A stretch of DNA of 64,000 nt. It comes from Cryptomeria japonica. Lineage: Eukaryota > Streptophyta > Pinopsida > Cupressales > Cupressaceae. The notes below the pieces were generated by a model. It was not told the origin of the DNA. It saw only the letters and a program-made list of their open reading frames with translations, and did not search any database. The stretch spans positions 472,558,573 through 472,622,572 of the forward strand of contig NC_081409.1 in assembly GCF_030272615.1 (NCBI RefSeq), written 5' to 3'. A program made the position numbers and the translations under genes. Below are positions 23,077 to 36,542 of this stretch, one piece after another (within the stretch, counting starts at the first letter, position 1; each line of letters opens with the position of its first letter).

Positions 23077-24600
23077 ACTTCACCCTGTTAGTAGAGGATG
23101 AATGAACTAATCTTTGCTCCTCCAGAGGATACCCCAGGGCAAGCACACTTCAGTTGCTTGAAAAGGAATTATGATATGATTCTTCAAATTGGGTGTTTTA
23201 GTACTTATTTTTACTTAAATGTATGGAGGGAGAAATAAAATGAAGGCTAACTCATTAGGCTGAGAAATGGAATTCTATTAGAATATTATTTTACCAGCAA
23301 TGGGTAATTATTTTAACCCAAAGAGAGAGGATAAATATATCTATATATACAAAGATAATAACCAGGTGAATTTGCAATGAAAGTGGCTAGGTGAAATATT
23401 TTCACTCAAGAAGATGAAAAGGTTTTACAATAAATATCAATTGGGTGATAACATTTTGATTATGGGGAAAGTGATTTCATGCAAATAGCAATGGGAGTTA
23501 TCACTAAAATTAATAATGTGCAACTCGATAGATTTCATATAATCAACACTTCTCATGGGAAAGGGAAAGAAAGAAACATTAAAATAATAAAATGAAGTGA
23601 TCATTTTTTGTTTTAAGGGAAAATAAATTAATTCATTTTAGTTGTATTGTAAAGTGATTAATTATTTTGTGTCTTTGGGTCTCAGGTGGCGAGTGAACAG
23701 TTTTGTAACCAAAAAGTGTAATGTTCTGAAGCACTCCCTAAATATTATAAAAGGGAAATCAGGACCAAGAAAGAAAGGGAAAAAGAATCCAATAATTTTA
23801 GGAGATAAATATTGTAAAAATAACTTAGGGGAGTAGCTTTCTCATAAATGATAAATGTATAACTAGATATCTATTAGCTCATGAGTATAATCACAATGTT
23901 GTAGAATTGTCTCCTTATTGTACTTTCTAATTTTACACAGATTATCAATATGAAGGATAATTTTTAATTTTTCATTACATATTTCCTATAATTGTGCAAA
24001 TTTGTGTATGGGTTCCTTTCAAGGAAAGGATTAAAATTCTGTGTGCAGGTTGCAGTGAGTTGGAGAATACAGTATGGATTAATAAGAATGATCCTTTAAA
24101 GACATAAGGGGTGCTATTAATGTTAGGCATTAATACTATAGGCCCACTAATTATAATTAAGTTTGGATTTGCATTGAAACCTTATTTGACTCAAGTGTCA
24201 TAGATCAAGGCATTGATCTAGTTTTTACCCTAAAATATAAACATATTTCAATTAAAGGCTTCTTTTATTTTTAGTTGTAGGTGTAGGTGTAGGAGTTAGG
24301 TTTTAATTTAACTTCATATTTCTCACCTTATGCCAGTGAGGGATAGAGAAAAAGAAGACAAAGTGAGTCAAAATTGTAATCTACTTGAATGTATCGAAGG
24401 TACACTCGCCTTGGTATAGAAAAACTAGAAGTGTAGGAGTAATCGATCTTTTCATGGATTCAATCTCATTCATTGGCCATAACCAGTGTTGAGACAAATC
24501 ATGAAGCTTGACAATCTTTTAGGGTTTGATAATCTGTGGTTTTGAGAACCAACATAATGGAAGAAGCCACATTAGGTTTAGATGTAGAAGATTCCAAGCA
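23077..24600. other. Mostly unassigned AT-rich sequence
   Basis: No convincing reading frame, RNA or repeat was recognised. The last part (24499-24595, minus strand) is open for 32 codons. If element B and one 5-bp flank are removed, it continues the Gy3 frame that stops at 52336, so it may be Gy3 sequence. That is weak evidence because a run this short is often open by chance. Confidence 0.4.
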
Positions 24601-25232
24601 TGTAATGCCCGCCATAATACCCTAAAGAAATAAAGATAAATAATCATGCAATATGAGATAATTAAAAAAAAAAACATCTCCTAATACAACATGTACAATT
24701 AATTAATCATATACATTTAACATCCAATTACAAGATAAACAATTAACCATCACGAACATATTCAACAGAGTACTGTACACAAGCAGAAATAAATCCAACT
24801 CTATAATTAATCTTCCTTAGGGTCACCAAGGCCTTCCCAATCCTATTTTGGATTACCACCCCTAGGAAAGGTAGTGGGGCCACCGTGTCCATTCCTTATC
24901 TTATTGAGATGAAATACTCTACTACCCAGTACTCTTAGAATTAATTAATTAGATTATCACTAGATTACAAGGTAAACTCCCAATGAGATATCTTGGTGAT
25001 CTAGACCTTGGGTAACCTAGCTGTCTACTCCTCACAATTCCAGTCACTCACTTGAAAGCTCACTCCCCCTAGAATGCACCTATACCTTAGGGTAACATAG
25101 TACACTTAACATAAACAAGGGCTCTCAATACATCCTAGCTAGATAATAAAGGTTTAACAATCAAAACAATCTCCGAAAGACATGAACAACATTTCATAAT
25201 CATAGCCTCACAAGCAACTTGGAATATACATT
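24601..25232 (-). mobile_element. Family A, copy B, left part (3' end of element)
   Basis: It begins TGTAATGCCCGCC. The reverse complement, GGCGGGCATTACA, matches the end of A' (GGCAGGCGCTACA at 32526), including the preceding AGGGT. The segment around 24950-25020 (TTACAAGGTAAACTCCC...TAGACCTTGGG) matches A at about 13360-13400 and A' at about 30360. It is separated from its other part (49763-52335) by Cop1. Left flank AAGCA and right flank AAGTG (52336) could be a decayed 5-bp target duplication. Confidence 0.7.
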
Positions 25233-26103
25233 TGTAAGGAAGTTAAGTAATGGAACAAATTCCTACACTAAGCTTGAGAGGAGCGTAATGAATTTTTTTT
25301 TATAGATTATCACAACAGTTACAAAAAACAGAAATAGATATAATAACATCCAAACCATAACACAGTGATTTACATGGGGAAAACCATTTCGGGAGAAAAA
25401 CCCCACCCTCCAAAAGCCACTCAACATATTATTCTGCAATCAAAACATATTACAATATACTTGCAGAGAAAGCTCTTCGCAGGAGTACCACTAATTAGAG
25501 ATTCATAGGTAACTCAATAGCTATAAGACTCTTGCACACAACCTCTATCTCACGCACCTCATATATATGAGATACAATACAAGAAACCGTCAAATGGTAT
25601 TACTAAACCATGGGCTAAAACCACCCAATAAGGTGTAGCCGACCTTATCTGCCTTCTAGATTCCCTATGATGTGTCCTTCCCTTTTTAGAGCTCATTTAT
25701 GTGTCCGATATATTTTCTATTTCTTATTTCAAGAGTACAAACTTCTAGAGGCCATAACTTGAGAATTGTGTGTCCTATTGACGAACCGTTTGAAGTGTCA
25801 AAAAGATCGCGAAGTTCTCTATTTCCTCGTAAACTGCTATGCCATTTATGCACACTTTTCAAGGCATTTCAGGGCCTCTAAAGTCCTCAAAATCAAATTT
25901 AAACCTTTCATTGGACCCCTCCAAAACGGAAAATTTAATAGTTTCAAAACTAGCTATGATCTTGTGACGTGAATTTTCCTAAATGCTTATCTAGCCAACC
26001 AAAAGCTTCGGGGAGAATTTCACACCATTTCGTGCTCAAATAAAAACTTACTATAAATAGTGACCTCATGTAAATACAAGGTTGAGACACCATTTTCCCA
26101 ATA
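25233..26103 (-). repeat. 3' LTR of Cop1 (871 bp)
   Basis: It starts TGTAAGGAAGTTAAGTA and ends CCATTTTCCCAATA, where CA would be expected. It matches 48888-49762 throughout, including the TGTGTCC and AACTTGAGAATTGTGTGTCC blocks. Just inside (26104-26120) lies TAAATCTCCCACTTGTC, which in sense gives the AAGTGGGAGA polypurine tract common in plant copia elements. Confidence 0.9.
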
Positions 26104-27565
26104 AATCTCCCACTTGTCAAACACCTTGCAAGAGAAAAGGGAGTATAAACACAATAAATGAATTGTTAGGGGCCATGAGGCCCATAGACTCTGAGCACCA
26201 TCTGAAATTCTTTGTTCTCATAACCTTTGTTGAAGAGTCTGTAACATTCATCATAGTTTCTACCTTAACCAGCTTCACCCTTACATCTTCGACCATATCT
26301 CTGATAAAATGTTACTGAACATCAATGTGCTTGGTTCGATCATGAAATGTCGGGTTCTTAGCTAGGCAGATCGCACTTTGATTGTCACAATAAACTATCA
26401 TGGCTCCTTGTTTTATTCCAATGTCTGAACATAGTCTCTGAAGACAAATGGCCTCTTTACAAATATGAGTAGTTTCCATAGACTCTGCTTCATTAGTGGA
26501 CAAAGAAACCACAACCTGTCGCTTACCCATCCAACTAATTGCACCACCAAATAAAGTAAACACATAAGCACTGGTGGATATTCTTCTATCAATATCACCT
26601 ACCCAGTCTTAATCCACATAACCATGAATATCAAGGGAAATCACATCTCCAACTGAATTACCATGATAACACAAATAATACTCTTAGGTACCTTTCAAAT
26701 ATCTGAAGACTCTTTTGACTGCATCCCAATGAACTCTACCAGGATTAGACATATATCTGGACATAATTCCCATTGCTTGGGCAATGTTTGGTCTAGTACA
26801 GACCATAGCATACATCAAACTTCCAACTGCACTTTGGTAAGGCACTCTGCTCATGTCTTCCATCTCTGATGGGGATGTAGGACAATCTGTAACAAATAAG
26901 TTCATTCCAACTGTAAAAGGAACACACAATGGTCTACAATCCTGCATGTTGAACCTCTGTAGCATTGAATTCACATACTTACTCTAGCCTAGCCATAGCT
27001 TTCTATTCAATCTATCTCTTCTAATTTCCTTCCCAAGAATGTGTTTCACTGCACCAAGATCTTTCATTTCAAATTTAGCAATGAGCTGAGTCTTTAGTTT
27101 TGAAATCATACCTTTCCCTTTACCAATGAATAACATATCATCAACATACAATGCAATGTACAAGAAATGATCACCATTAGATTTATAATAAACACAATGA
27201 TCCGATTTAGAATGCTCAAATCCCAAACTCAACACATATGTATCAAATTTGTGGGACCACATCCTAGGACTCTATTTGAGGCCATATAGGGATTTCTTTA
27301 ATTTATAGACCAAATTGATTTTACCTTTTACCATATAGTGCTTCGACTGTGTCATATAAATATCCTCCTCTAAATCACCATGAAGGAAAATAGTTTTCAC
27401 ATCAATTTTCTCAACCTTTAAATCAACCTTCAACTTGAGAGTAGCCTTTTGCAACCAAGCTTGCTTTATACTTCTCAATGCTTCCATCTGAACCAATCTT
27501 TTTCTTGAACACCCATTTGCAACCAACAGGCTTTCATCCTTCAGGAAATGGTACAAGATCCCATG
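26104..27565 (-). pseudogene. Cop1 RT (C-terminal part) and RNase H
   Basis: In sense order: DLVPFPEG then [18 protein letters not shown] (about 27560-27480), an internal deletion, [19 protein letters not shown] (about 27400), then the palm with intact LYIALYVDDMLFIGKGKG (about 27130). Next is the RT end and connector (26684-26974), with PYQSAVGSLMYAMVCTRPNI and VKRVFRYLKGT. RNase H (26312-26563) keeps SLSTNEAES and IVYCDNQSAICLAKNPTFHD. The deletion removes the residues between the KGYSQVEG-type motif and VEKIDVKT, so part of the fingers and palm is gone. Several stops separate the segments. The remainder of Cop1 lies right of A'. Confidence 0.88.
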
Positions 27566-30500
27566 TGTAGTGTCCACTTTTGAGCAGACTCTCATTTCAT
27601 TTTGATAGACTTCATCAGACCTTTATTTTGTGCACGATGGATATGCTAGACATGATTAGACATATGTGATGCTTGGATATTGACAATGGTTATTTACATT
27701 TTCGTAATTGATGATTCCGATGTTAGACACTACATGATTTTATGCTATTTGATATTACTGACTATGCTCATGATTAGTCATGACTTTTTATGTGGTTTAG
27801 ATGATTAGTATGATGTTACATGACACATGGATTCGTATTATGTTGATGATTAGATGATTAGCAATACTATATTGATAAACCATATGTCTTGATGGATTTT
27901 ACATGCTTCTTATGAAATGATGGATTTTTCAGTTGATTTGATTTATTGCATTTATTTAATTATTTCTCTTTAATTACTTTATTTATTTAATATTGATATT
28001 AATTTTTATTTAACTATTATGAGCTTTGATTATTTAAATAATTAACCCTTTTGGGGTTATTTAATATAGTTTAATTATTAATGCTACTCAAAAAAAATAT
28101 TTGGAAATAATAGTAATAAGGGTAAATAATAACTAATTACCCTATCTATCATACTATAATGTTTTAACAATGTTTTGGTTATTATGCTAATAAAAATAAT
28201 ATTTCTATTCTTGATTTTTGAAATCCCATCAAGATGATTGAAAAAAAATAAGTTTATTATATTGCTAAGTTGAAGAGGGAAATATTTTCAAAAAGAGATA
28301 TTTTCATTGGTTGTCTTGGTGGCTAGGGTTTTATTGTTTTTCCTTGTCTTTTTATGTTTTGTCATGAATCTCTTTGACTTCTTCGACACTCATTTTTCTA
28401 CTTGCATTTTGGCAATTTGGGGATTTCAGCTGTGCAACTTTGTGGCTTGGAGTTTTGATTTGGATTTGGATTTGGATTGTTTGTTGCTAGAGGCAGTGGG
28501 CAAGCTCTCCATCAGAGGTTCTCTTCCATAATGCAGGAAAGAGGTCGAGCTGTTGTTTTCCTTGTATTAATTCTCAGATTTTAGTGTTGGTGTGTCTTCT
28601 TTGTGGCTGATTTGTCCTAAGGAAATGGGTAGTGAAGGTTTAATTTATTTATTACTTTCATTATCTTTGTGATTTTGAATACATTTTTTGTAGGAATAGA
28701 CAGGGAATGCAGTTTAATTGTTATGTACTATGTAATATTGCAATGTTGATCATTTGAATACTTGTTGTCTAGAAATCTTCTATTGTAGAAATTATTACTA
28801 CCATTTGTCTTCTCTCAAATTTGGTGTCTATCTTCTATTGAAATTGACCAAGAAACTAATTTGTCAAATCCTTCATGCATTCCATGGAGTCTGTGATTTC
28901 ATGTTTTGATTGTTGATGTTTTTGGAATTCATGGTGTTAGATATTTTGACCTGTGCATTTATTTGTATATCTTTGTTTTTCTATATGTTGGTTGTAGTAG
29001 CTGGTTGGGAGGCGAACTTCGACTACCCCACACCATGCTTGTTGTTTCTTTTATTTTTTTATTGTTTTGTTTGATTATTGTGTTAGCAGCAAGGGTTTCT
29101 TGTGCTTTGGGGGTCACTACACCCAACTGGGCATGAGCTTATATGTTTCTTCCATGCTGCATCTCCCACCTGGGCGCCATTATGTTGGTGTAGAGTGGTT
29201 GGGCATATGTCACCCCATATTGATGGGTTTAGCATCAAATGGGAAGATTGGGGGGTGCGTGATTGGCAAGTTCAAATGCAGCTTGGTGTATGTGTGTTGG
29301 TTTGAACCATGCATGGGGTGCAGGTTGCCAGCTTTAGATGCCACACTTCACAATAATCACACCATGTGAGACGGTATCGTGGGGTAGTGAAATCTTGGCG
29401 CTGAGCTAGGCGAAGTTAAGAGAGATAGATTGGCCTCACAAATTTGTTTATGTATCATGTTATTTTGTTCTGAACACTATCCTCTCTCTTAATTTGAATC
29501 AGTTGATGTATTGTATGTTTCATTCATTTGTTTTTTTGGATGATGTATTTTATTCAGTGGTAGTGTTTTGTTTCTCATATTTTCTATATTGTGAGCTTTT
29601 TGTCACTTGTGTGACAGATTGATTATGTGTAAACAAAGTTGCAATTATTGGGCATTTTCAATCTGTTGTGCGTATGTTCTCAAATTGTTGTGTGAGTCTA
29701 TGTTTTATTTGGTGTATGAGTTTTAGATATTTAAATGTATATTTCAGTTGTGATCTTGGGTGAAGCCTATGAGTTACAGCGTGGGCCAAGCGTAATGTAA
29801 ATGCTACCCAAACTTATTTCATTGTTTTTTATTATGGACATCAATTTACATTGTGTTATGATACATTTTGGAGTACCATAGGTTGTCCTGAACTTGTTGT
29901 ATTTTGTTTGACTTTGATCTTCAGATTTGATGCCACGTTTGAGTTTATTGCACTATTGTTTGGATGCAAGACTTGTATTGCTAATTGGACGTGTCTCATG
30001 ATGTTTTGCCATGAGAATTGGTTTACTTATGCTGCTGATTTTAAGGACAACAAGTGTGAAGACCTTGCTGGGTTTATATTTGTTTTGTTACAACATTACT
30101 ATGACAATTTATATTTCAAGAGGCTCATTTCTCTTATATGTTGATGTTAAGCCTTGATGAGTATGTGGTTGTATGTGGTTTGGTGCTGCATGTTGTTGCA
30201 TTTCAGATTTTCACATTTAGTTGGAGCCTCTTGTGATGTTGTTTTATGGGTCCATGTAAAGGGAGTGGGCTCCTTTGCGACACTTGGGGTCACTAGAGAT
30301 GGACTATCATGATATTCCTTGTAATGATGTATGAAGTCCAGACCTCTTGGGTGCCTGGGAGTTTACCTTGCATTATAATTAAGTGATAATTAAATAATTA
30401 ATGGGATGGGTAGTTAGATAACAAAAAAAGATAATAATCTGATTGTGCCTCATGACTCAGTCCTAGGGAGGATGTTTTAGGATGAGCATGAGAAGGCCAT

Positions 30501-32526
30501 GGAGATGGCAAGCCAATCTCCCTTGGTCTCTCAAAGGTTGAGATGGCTCCACATGCCCTTAGGAAAGAGCCTTGTTTCTGGTGTGGTATGTGATGACACT
30601 CCCTTTGTACATGTGTCCCCTTGTGTTTTACATTCACATTTATGTCTTGATGTTGTGTTGGCCTCTAGAAGTTTCTTTGGTTGTTGTTTGCATTGGTGTT
30701 TGGTTCATGTGTGTGGGAGTCCTTCTTGGTGTTAGTCCCTTTGGTGTTAAGCATCAAACTAGCTGTAGAATGTGTGTTGGGACCTAGCAACATCTCCTAT
30801 CTCAGGGGGTGGTTCCTTGTAGGTTCCACATTGGTCGGGTGGTTGGAGCTTTTTTCCATTGGGGTTTTTCCCTACTTGTTGGTGTGCTTCTTCATGCATG
30901 GACTTGGATCTTTCTTAGTGATGGCTATGAATTCTATGGAGCAGATTTATGTATAAAAATTTTATGGTTTATGAGATGTACTTGTTATGTAATAGTGTAA
31001 GAATTATTTGAAAAAGATTGAGTAAATCTCATGATTATATGGACTATCTAATAGAAGTATTTAATGTATTCATGATTACACATTATACTTACGCAACCTG
31101 TGGAGCCTTCATATGGTATTGTTATGCAATGGTTGAAATGTAATGTATATTCATGTATGGTTTATTCCGTTATTTGATAGCAATGTAAACATGTTTAGAA
31201 GACATAAACACTTGTGATGAATAAACCATGCTCATGTAGTAGCTTAACCTTAGTAAGTTGTAATCTTAGAGTGCTCATGATTAGAATAGCCTTAGAACAT
31301 AAATGTAAATGTTTATTTGGCATTAGAATGTTATGCAATGGATATATGACTATGATCATGTTGTAATAAATAAAATATGCTTTTGTTACCTTCATAATGT
31401 TATGCTTAAACGTTGGAAATGAACCATTATATGGGAATGATGTATTTTTATGTGTATGTTAATGCAATGCAATTAGATGTTAGAATCTTGTTCATGAGAC
31501 TCTTAGATTTGTGTAATGGTAACTAGACAAAGACCTTAACAAGCCATAAATTATAGAGGTAGAAAACATGATGTATAATAAAGGCATTAGTTAGCATCAT
31601 ATAAACTAAAACAACCATGAGGCTGAAAATCATAATAAGACTTAGTGGATTATTATCATTAGGGAACATAAATGGTTATGTATGCATTGGTAAGATGGCT
31701 GCAATAAAAAAATTAATGTGTAGACAATGTCAATGTATATATAAAAGCATGGGTAAGCTAGTATGCATGCATTTTATGATAGTTCTAGATGAAATGTCAT
31801 ATAGGCATTTCATTATGTGTAAAGAGTGATGTTAAGTGATGTTTTGTTAGATGGTAATGGAACTTTGGTCTATTCACTATGAGGAAGATGATCATGCTAG
31901 ACTTAAGGTTAGGTATGCATAAGCAATAGACATATGTTAATAGCTTCTTATTTAATGTCATGCACTAGGAATAATTTTGGTATCCATGCATTAGGTAAGT
32001 CAAGGCATGTTGGATGCGTTGTGCATATGCAAATGTAGGCTTATAGGAATGTATGAATTTAGTTCCTAGAAGGAGCTAGTGACTAGAGGAGTTATCTTAT
32101 ATTTAGTTATGTAGTTATCAAGCATTAGTGATGGTAGAATACTTTATGAAATTAGAGGGCAGAATATGTGGCATATTCTTATGTGAGGATACTATGGTAG
32201 TTAGGTGCATATGTGCATTGTCATGATGGTTATAGATCTAATGCTTGATTAAGAATCATAAGGTTAATATTTGATTTAAGTAGTGATGTCATTGTGCCCT
32301 AGGGAGCTAAATGTGACTATGTAAACATATTTCAATTGTGTCAAGAACATAGTTAGACAATCGATGGTTAAGATCCAACATTTTGGTGAAACTGTGTGAA
32401 CTAACTCTTGAACTCATTGCCTAGTTTATGTTAAATGGAAACCTAATTAGTAAACATTTTTTTATTTATTACATTTCTAGGCTAGTTAGTGTAAGTTTTC
32501 CCTAGGGTTTGTTGGCAGGCGCTACA
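27566..32526 (+). mobile_element. Family A, copy A': 4.96-kb non-coding element inserted in Cop1 RT
   Basis: The ends are exact: Cop1 codons stop at CCATG (27561-27565), the element runs from TGTAGTGTCC to GCGCTACA, and CCATG repeats at 32527-32531 before Cop1 codons resume. The TG...CA ends and 5-bp duplication are those of an LTR retrotransposon. Yet I find no direct terminal repeat of a size fitting two LTRs and no gag or pol motif. Either it is one very long solo LTR, like the 4.4-kb LTR of Gy2, or a non-coding derivative with LTRs too diverged to see. The open frames at 28307-29369 and 30499-30956 have no motif and are not conserved as protein in A. Confidence 0.85.
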
Positions 32527-33451
32527 CCATGTATCATTCTTTTTCAAAGCTGTCATTTCTTCTTCCATAGAAATCTTCCAGGATTATGCATCATTCATAC
32601 CTAATGCCTCTTCTATAGATTTAGATTCATCCAAATTAGTATTCAAAGAAAAAATACATCTCCAATCATCAGGTGAATACATTTTAGGTGGTTGTCTATG
32701 TCTTGTATACCTTCAAACAAGATGAGTTGGAGGTTCTTCCTCCTCTTCTGAAGATTCAGAGCTAGATGAGCTCTCCTCAACTTCTTGCCTATCTAGGGGT
32801 CTCGATCCAAATCTTTCAGGTGTAGAAGGAAATTGAATCACATCTTCCTTTTTAGTCTATTCTGGCTGCAATGTAATAGAAGGATACTTAATTTCTCTAA
32901 AAAATAACACTTGTACTATGAATTACCTTTTGCATATGCCTCACAACCAAAAAATCTAAGATGTCTCAATGAAGGCTTGTGACTTGACCATGCTTCCATA
33001 GGCCTTTTATAAAAAAGGGCTGATGTAGGAGACATGTTAATTAGGTAGCAAGTAGTGGCAACAACTTCAGCCCAAAACTTTTGTTCTAAACCAACACCAC
33101 TCAACATACTCCTAGCCTTCTCCACCAGTGTCTTGTTCACTCTTTTTGCAACTCCATTATGTTGTGGAGGATACAAAGTTGTCTTTTGTCTATTAATACC
33201 ATAGTCTTTATAGAATCTATCAAAATCATTAGAGAAAAATTCAATGCCATTATCAGTTATCAAACTTTTAATTCTCTTTCCATTCAGCAACTCAACCATT
33301 TCTCTAAATTCTTTAAATCGGCTAAAAACTTCAGATTTACTCTTTAGAAAATATACCCATGTTCTACTAAAATCATCAATAAATGAAACATAATATGTGT
33401 ATTTTCCAATCGAAGGAACATCTACAGGACTGAAAAACATTAGAATGAATA
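32527..33451 (-). pseudogene. Cop1 integrase core and linker to RT
   Basis: The 32916-33497 stretch encodes most of a copia integrase: YYVSFIDDFSRTWVYFLKSK, SLITDNGIEFFSNDF (second Asp) and HNGVAKRVNKTLVEKARS. The expected E of the HNGVAERxNxTL-type motif is Lys here (AKRVNK), which kills catalysis. SLRHLRFFGCEAYA follows. From 32527 to 32915 the decayed linker to RT is acidic (Glu/Ser-rich) with stops, and ends at the A' insertion. The first catalytic Asp region is cut by Gy2 at 33451; its N-terminal continuation is at 47242. Confidence 0.88.
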
Positions 33452-36256
33452 TGTGAGGCCCTAACCCGACCCATCCTATCTCTTCAATTATTTTCATATT
33501 GGAACTATTTTGGATGCTAGTTTTGACACACTATGGATATAGAACTTTATATGGTCCCACGATTTTGGTAATATTGATATATATTGATGCTTCATTTCTA
33601 TGCCTTGTGGTTATAGAATATTATATGATCCTAGATTAGGGTAACATTGTGATGATGTATGTTATTTTCTGAATTTTAGGATTTGTTATAATGCTACAAA
33701 TATGTTTGCATATCTTGTAAATGGATCAAATTTTGAGGATTATGATGAATTGCTTTGATTTGTGATAAATCGTATTTTATAATGACAAGTCTTTGCAGAA
33801 TAAATGTATTGTATTCTAATTATGTGTTTTATATTATATGAGGCTATTGGAAGTAATAATGTTTAAATTGAGATGTGCAAGAAATTATCCATGTGACCAT
33901 GGAAATATTATGGAGAATCAAGCCTAGGCCTATGTGCGTTCGTAAAACCAGGGGTTGTCTATTTGGAGAGGCAACACCCCGTATGTATTGTATTTTATTC
34001 GTAAATGTAAAATGTTGCATGAGCGTAAATTGTATTTATTGAATTGTTTAAATCATTTAAGGGACAATTGCCACGTGTGTATTATGATGTGGAATTATTT
34101 TGTAGTGTCACTTGACACCTATGTAGTATGTTGTGTTGGCAATTTGTCATGTCACCTTTTTGGAGAGTTTTATTTTTGTTAATTGTTATATCTCCTAATT
34201 ATCCTTGAAGGAACTAAGAAATCTAGGTTAGTGAGCCACAAGGAGGGACAACTCAGAGCTGACCCGTAGGTTAACTTTAGGTGGACTTTCTGAGAGTCAA
34301 ATCAACTCCTAGAGTCAATTTTAGAGCATTTCTATTAGGCCTCATGGGGTACCTATGGGTGAAGGCCAAAATTGGCCATGTGTCTTTCCCTTAGGACTTG
34401 TTTAACCACCCAAAAAAGTGGTTTTCCCAAGATGGACGAATTCCATCTATAGGAGTGCCATCCTTGGTAGGATAACCTTCTTGAAGGGAGTAATCCCTCT
34501 TCCCCATTCCATTTCCCTTCTCTAGGTACCTAGGTTAGGGAGTGTGTAAGACCTAGGGAAGACCAATCCAATGGGGGATCCCTCACTCTATCCAAGAGGT
34601 TAGAAGGAGTGAGAGAGGCCTTCTTAGGCTAGGAATGGAAGCTTAGTGAGTGAATCACCCACTCTCCATCCTTGGAGATTTTTAGGAGAAATTTTTGGAG
34701 GAAAAAAAAAACCAGTTTTAGGGATAGTAAATTTGGGGCTAAGGAATTGCGGAAAAGATTGAGGATTGGACAGCTCTTCATCAAGATTTACCCTAGATTT
34801 CCCTTGGCAGTTCAAGGTTGGTGTTACTTTTCCCTCTTATGTAAATGTAAAAAAAAATATGTTCTAGAATGCTTGAATGGAAATTGTTGTATTTCTTTAT
34901 TTGTGTTGTACTTGTAAAATCTATGTGACTTCTTGCTTATTTCTATTTTATGTATTGTTGTGTTTGGGGGGTGTTCAAGACCATCCTTTCCTTGGGAGGA
35001 TAGAATGGTCTTGGGGGTGGAAGGAGCTTGACAGCCCTTAGGGTGTGAGGCTCTCATTATGAGAGTGATCTCAAGGGTCTGTCCATGAGACCCTTGCTGC
35101 TTTTCTTTTGTGTTATTTCACTTGGGGGTCATAAGGGGGTGCAAATATGGCATGTTTGCCTTTTTGGGGGTCATAAGGGTGTAGGGATTAAGGATGATTT
35201 TTGGTTATGCTTTCATGGATGCCATGAGTTGGTTGTAAGTTCTATCTAGCAGATTTCTCCCCTAGGGTACTTGGTCCACTTCCACCCTAGTAAGGCATCA
35301 CATTTTGTGATGGAGTTTCAGCTTGGGAAGGGATGTGTCTGTTGTGTTGATTTTCCCCTTTGCTTGTTGTATTGCTTGGTTGTAACCCCGTCTAGTTCTT
35401 GATTCTCCAAGCTCGGGGGTGGCTTCTGGTAAGCCTAGGCTGGGAGGTGAGCACCCCATGGTCACAGCCCTAAAATTTTGTATGCAGGTTGCTGGGAAAA
35501 GAATCTAGGAGTTGCAGATTTTTATTCAGATTCAGACTTTCTATTTAGATGCAGAAAAGCAAAAATGTAATTTTATGAATAGTTGCAAAAAGAAAAGATG
35601 TAAATAAAGGGCTTTAAGTTGTTTTCTTTCATTTTCTGTATAAAGAAATGTACTATTGTACTTGAGTCCTCATTATTGGAATGAGGGAATCAGTTGAGTT
35701 ATTCCCTCCCATTGTAATAGATGAATTTGTATTTGAAATTACTATGTGAAGAGTGCATTTTATAAATTTTTGAAATCTACAATGTTGTTGTAAATAAATT
35801 TAATTCTGTTTCATAATGAGTTTTGTATTCTGTTTATTTCTGCAATTTTAAGTAAAGAAATATGTATTAAAAAAAAGAGAAGATGGGAGAAATGAAATGT
35901 GTGAATAAGTAAACTTCTGTAGTATTTGAATACTGTTATTTTGTTATTTTTATCTCTGTTTAGGCATAGCTAAAAACTAGTATTTAAACAAAGCAGATTG
36001 TTGTAGAAAACATGTTGCATAACTGTTAAAAAAAAAGAGATATCTTCTAAATGCTACACATTGAAATAATACACACCTAGGAAATGAAATATTCAGTCAA
36101 AGCATAAGCTGTCATTATTTTAACCCTTCCTAAAAAGTTTTTAAATATAAAAAGAAAAGTAAGACTTATGTGTATTTCTTTTACAAAAAAAAGTATAGGG
36201 GTTGCATGCTTATGTGTCAAAATTAATCAAAATAAGCTTCCTAACCCTATTAGGCT

Positions 36257-36265
36257 GATATATAT

Positions 36266-36298
<33 letters not shown>
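36257..36298. repeat. (TA)n microsatellite in the Gy2 5' LTR
   Basis: A near-pure TA run. The matching run in the 3' LTR (45544-45623) is about twice as long, so the tract has changed length since insertion. Confidence 0.9.
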
Positions 36299-36542
36299 CC
36301 TTGCATCTAAAAAATATACTCAATGGATACCTTAAAAAAAAAGGGGATGTATGTATATATTCTGGTCATGGCAGTGTATATATATATACATATAAATATA
36401 TATTTATATATATATATATATACATATAAATATATATATATATATATATTTTTATATATTTTTATGTTTAAAAAAAAATATCGTATAAAAATAAAACTAA
36501 GAAAAAAAAAAAAAAAAAGGGAAATCGGGGGTACCGGCCGAG

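Noticed and set aside
28307-30956. Plus-strand open frames with hydrophobic stretches, possible host gene
   Set aside because: They lie wholly inside element A' and are not conserved as protein in copy A; T-rich sequence explains the hydrophobic look.
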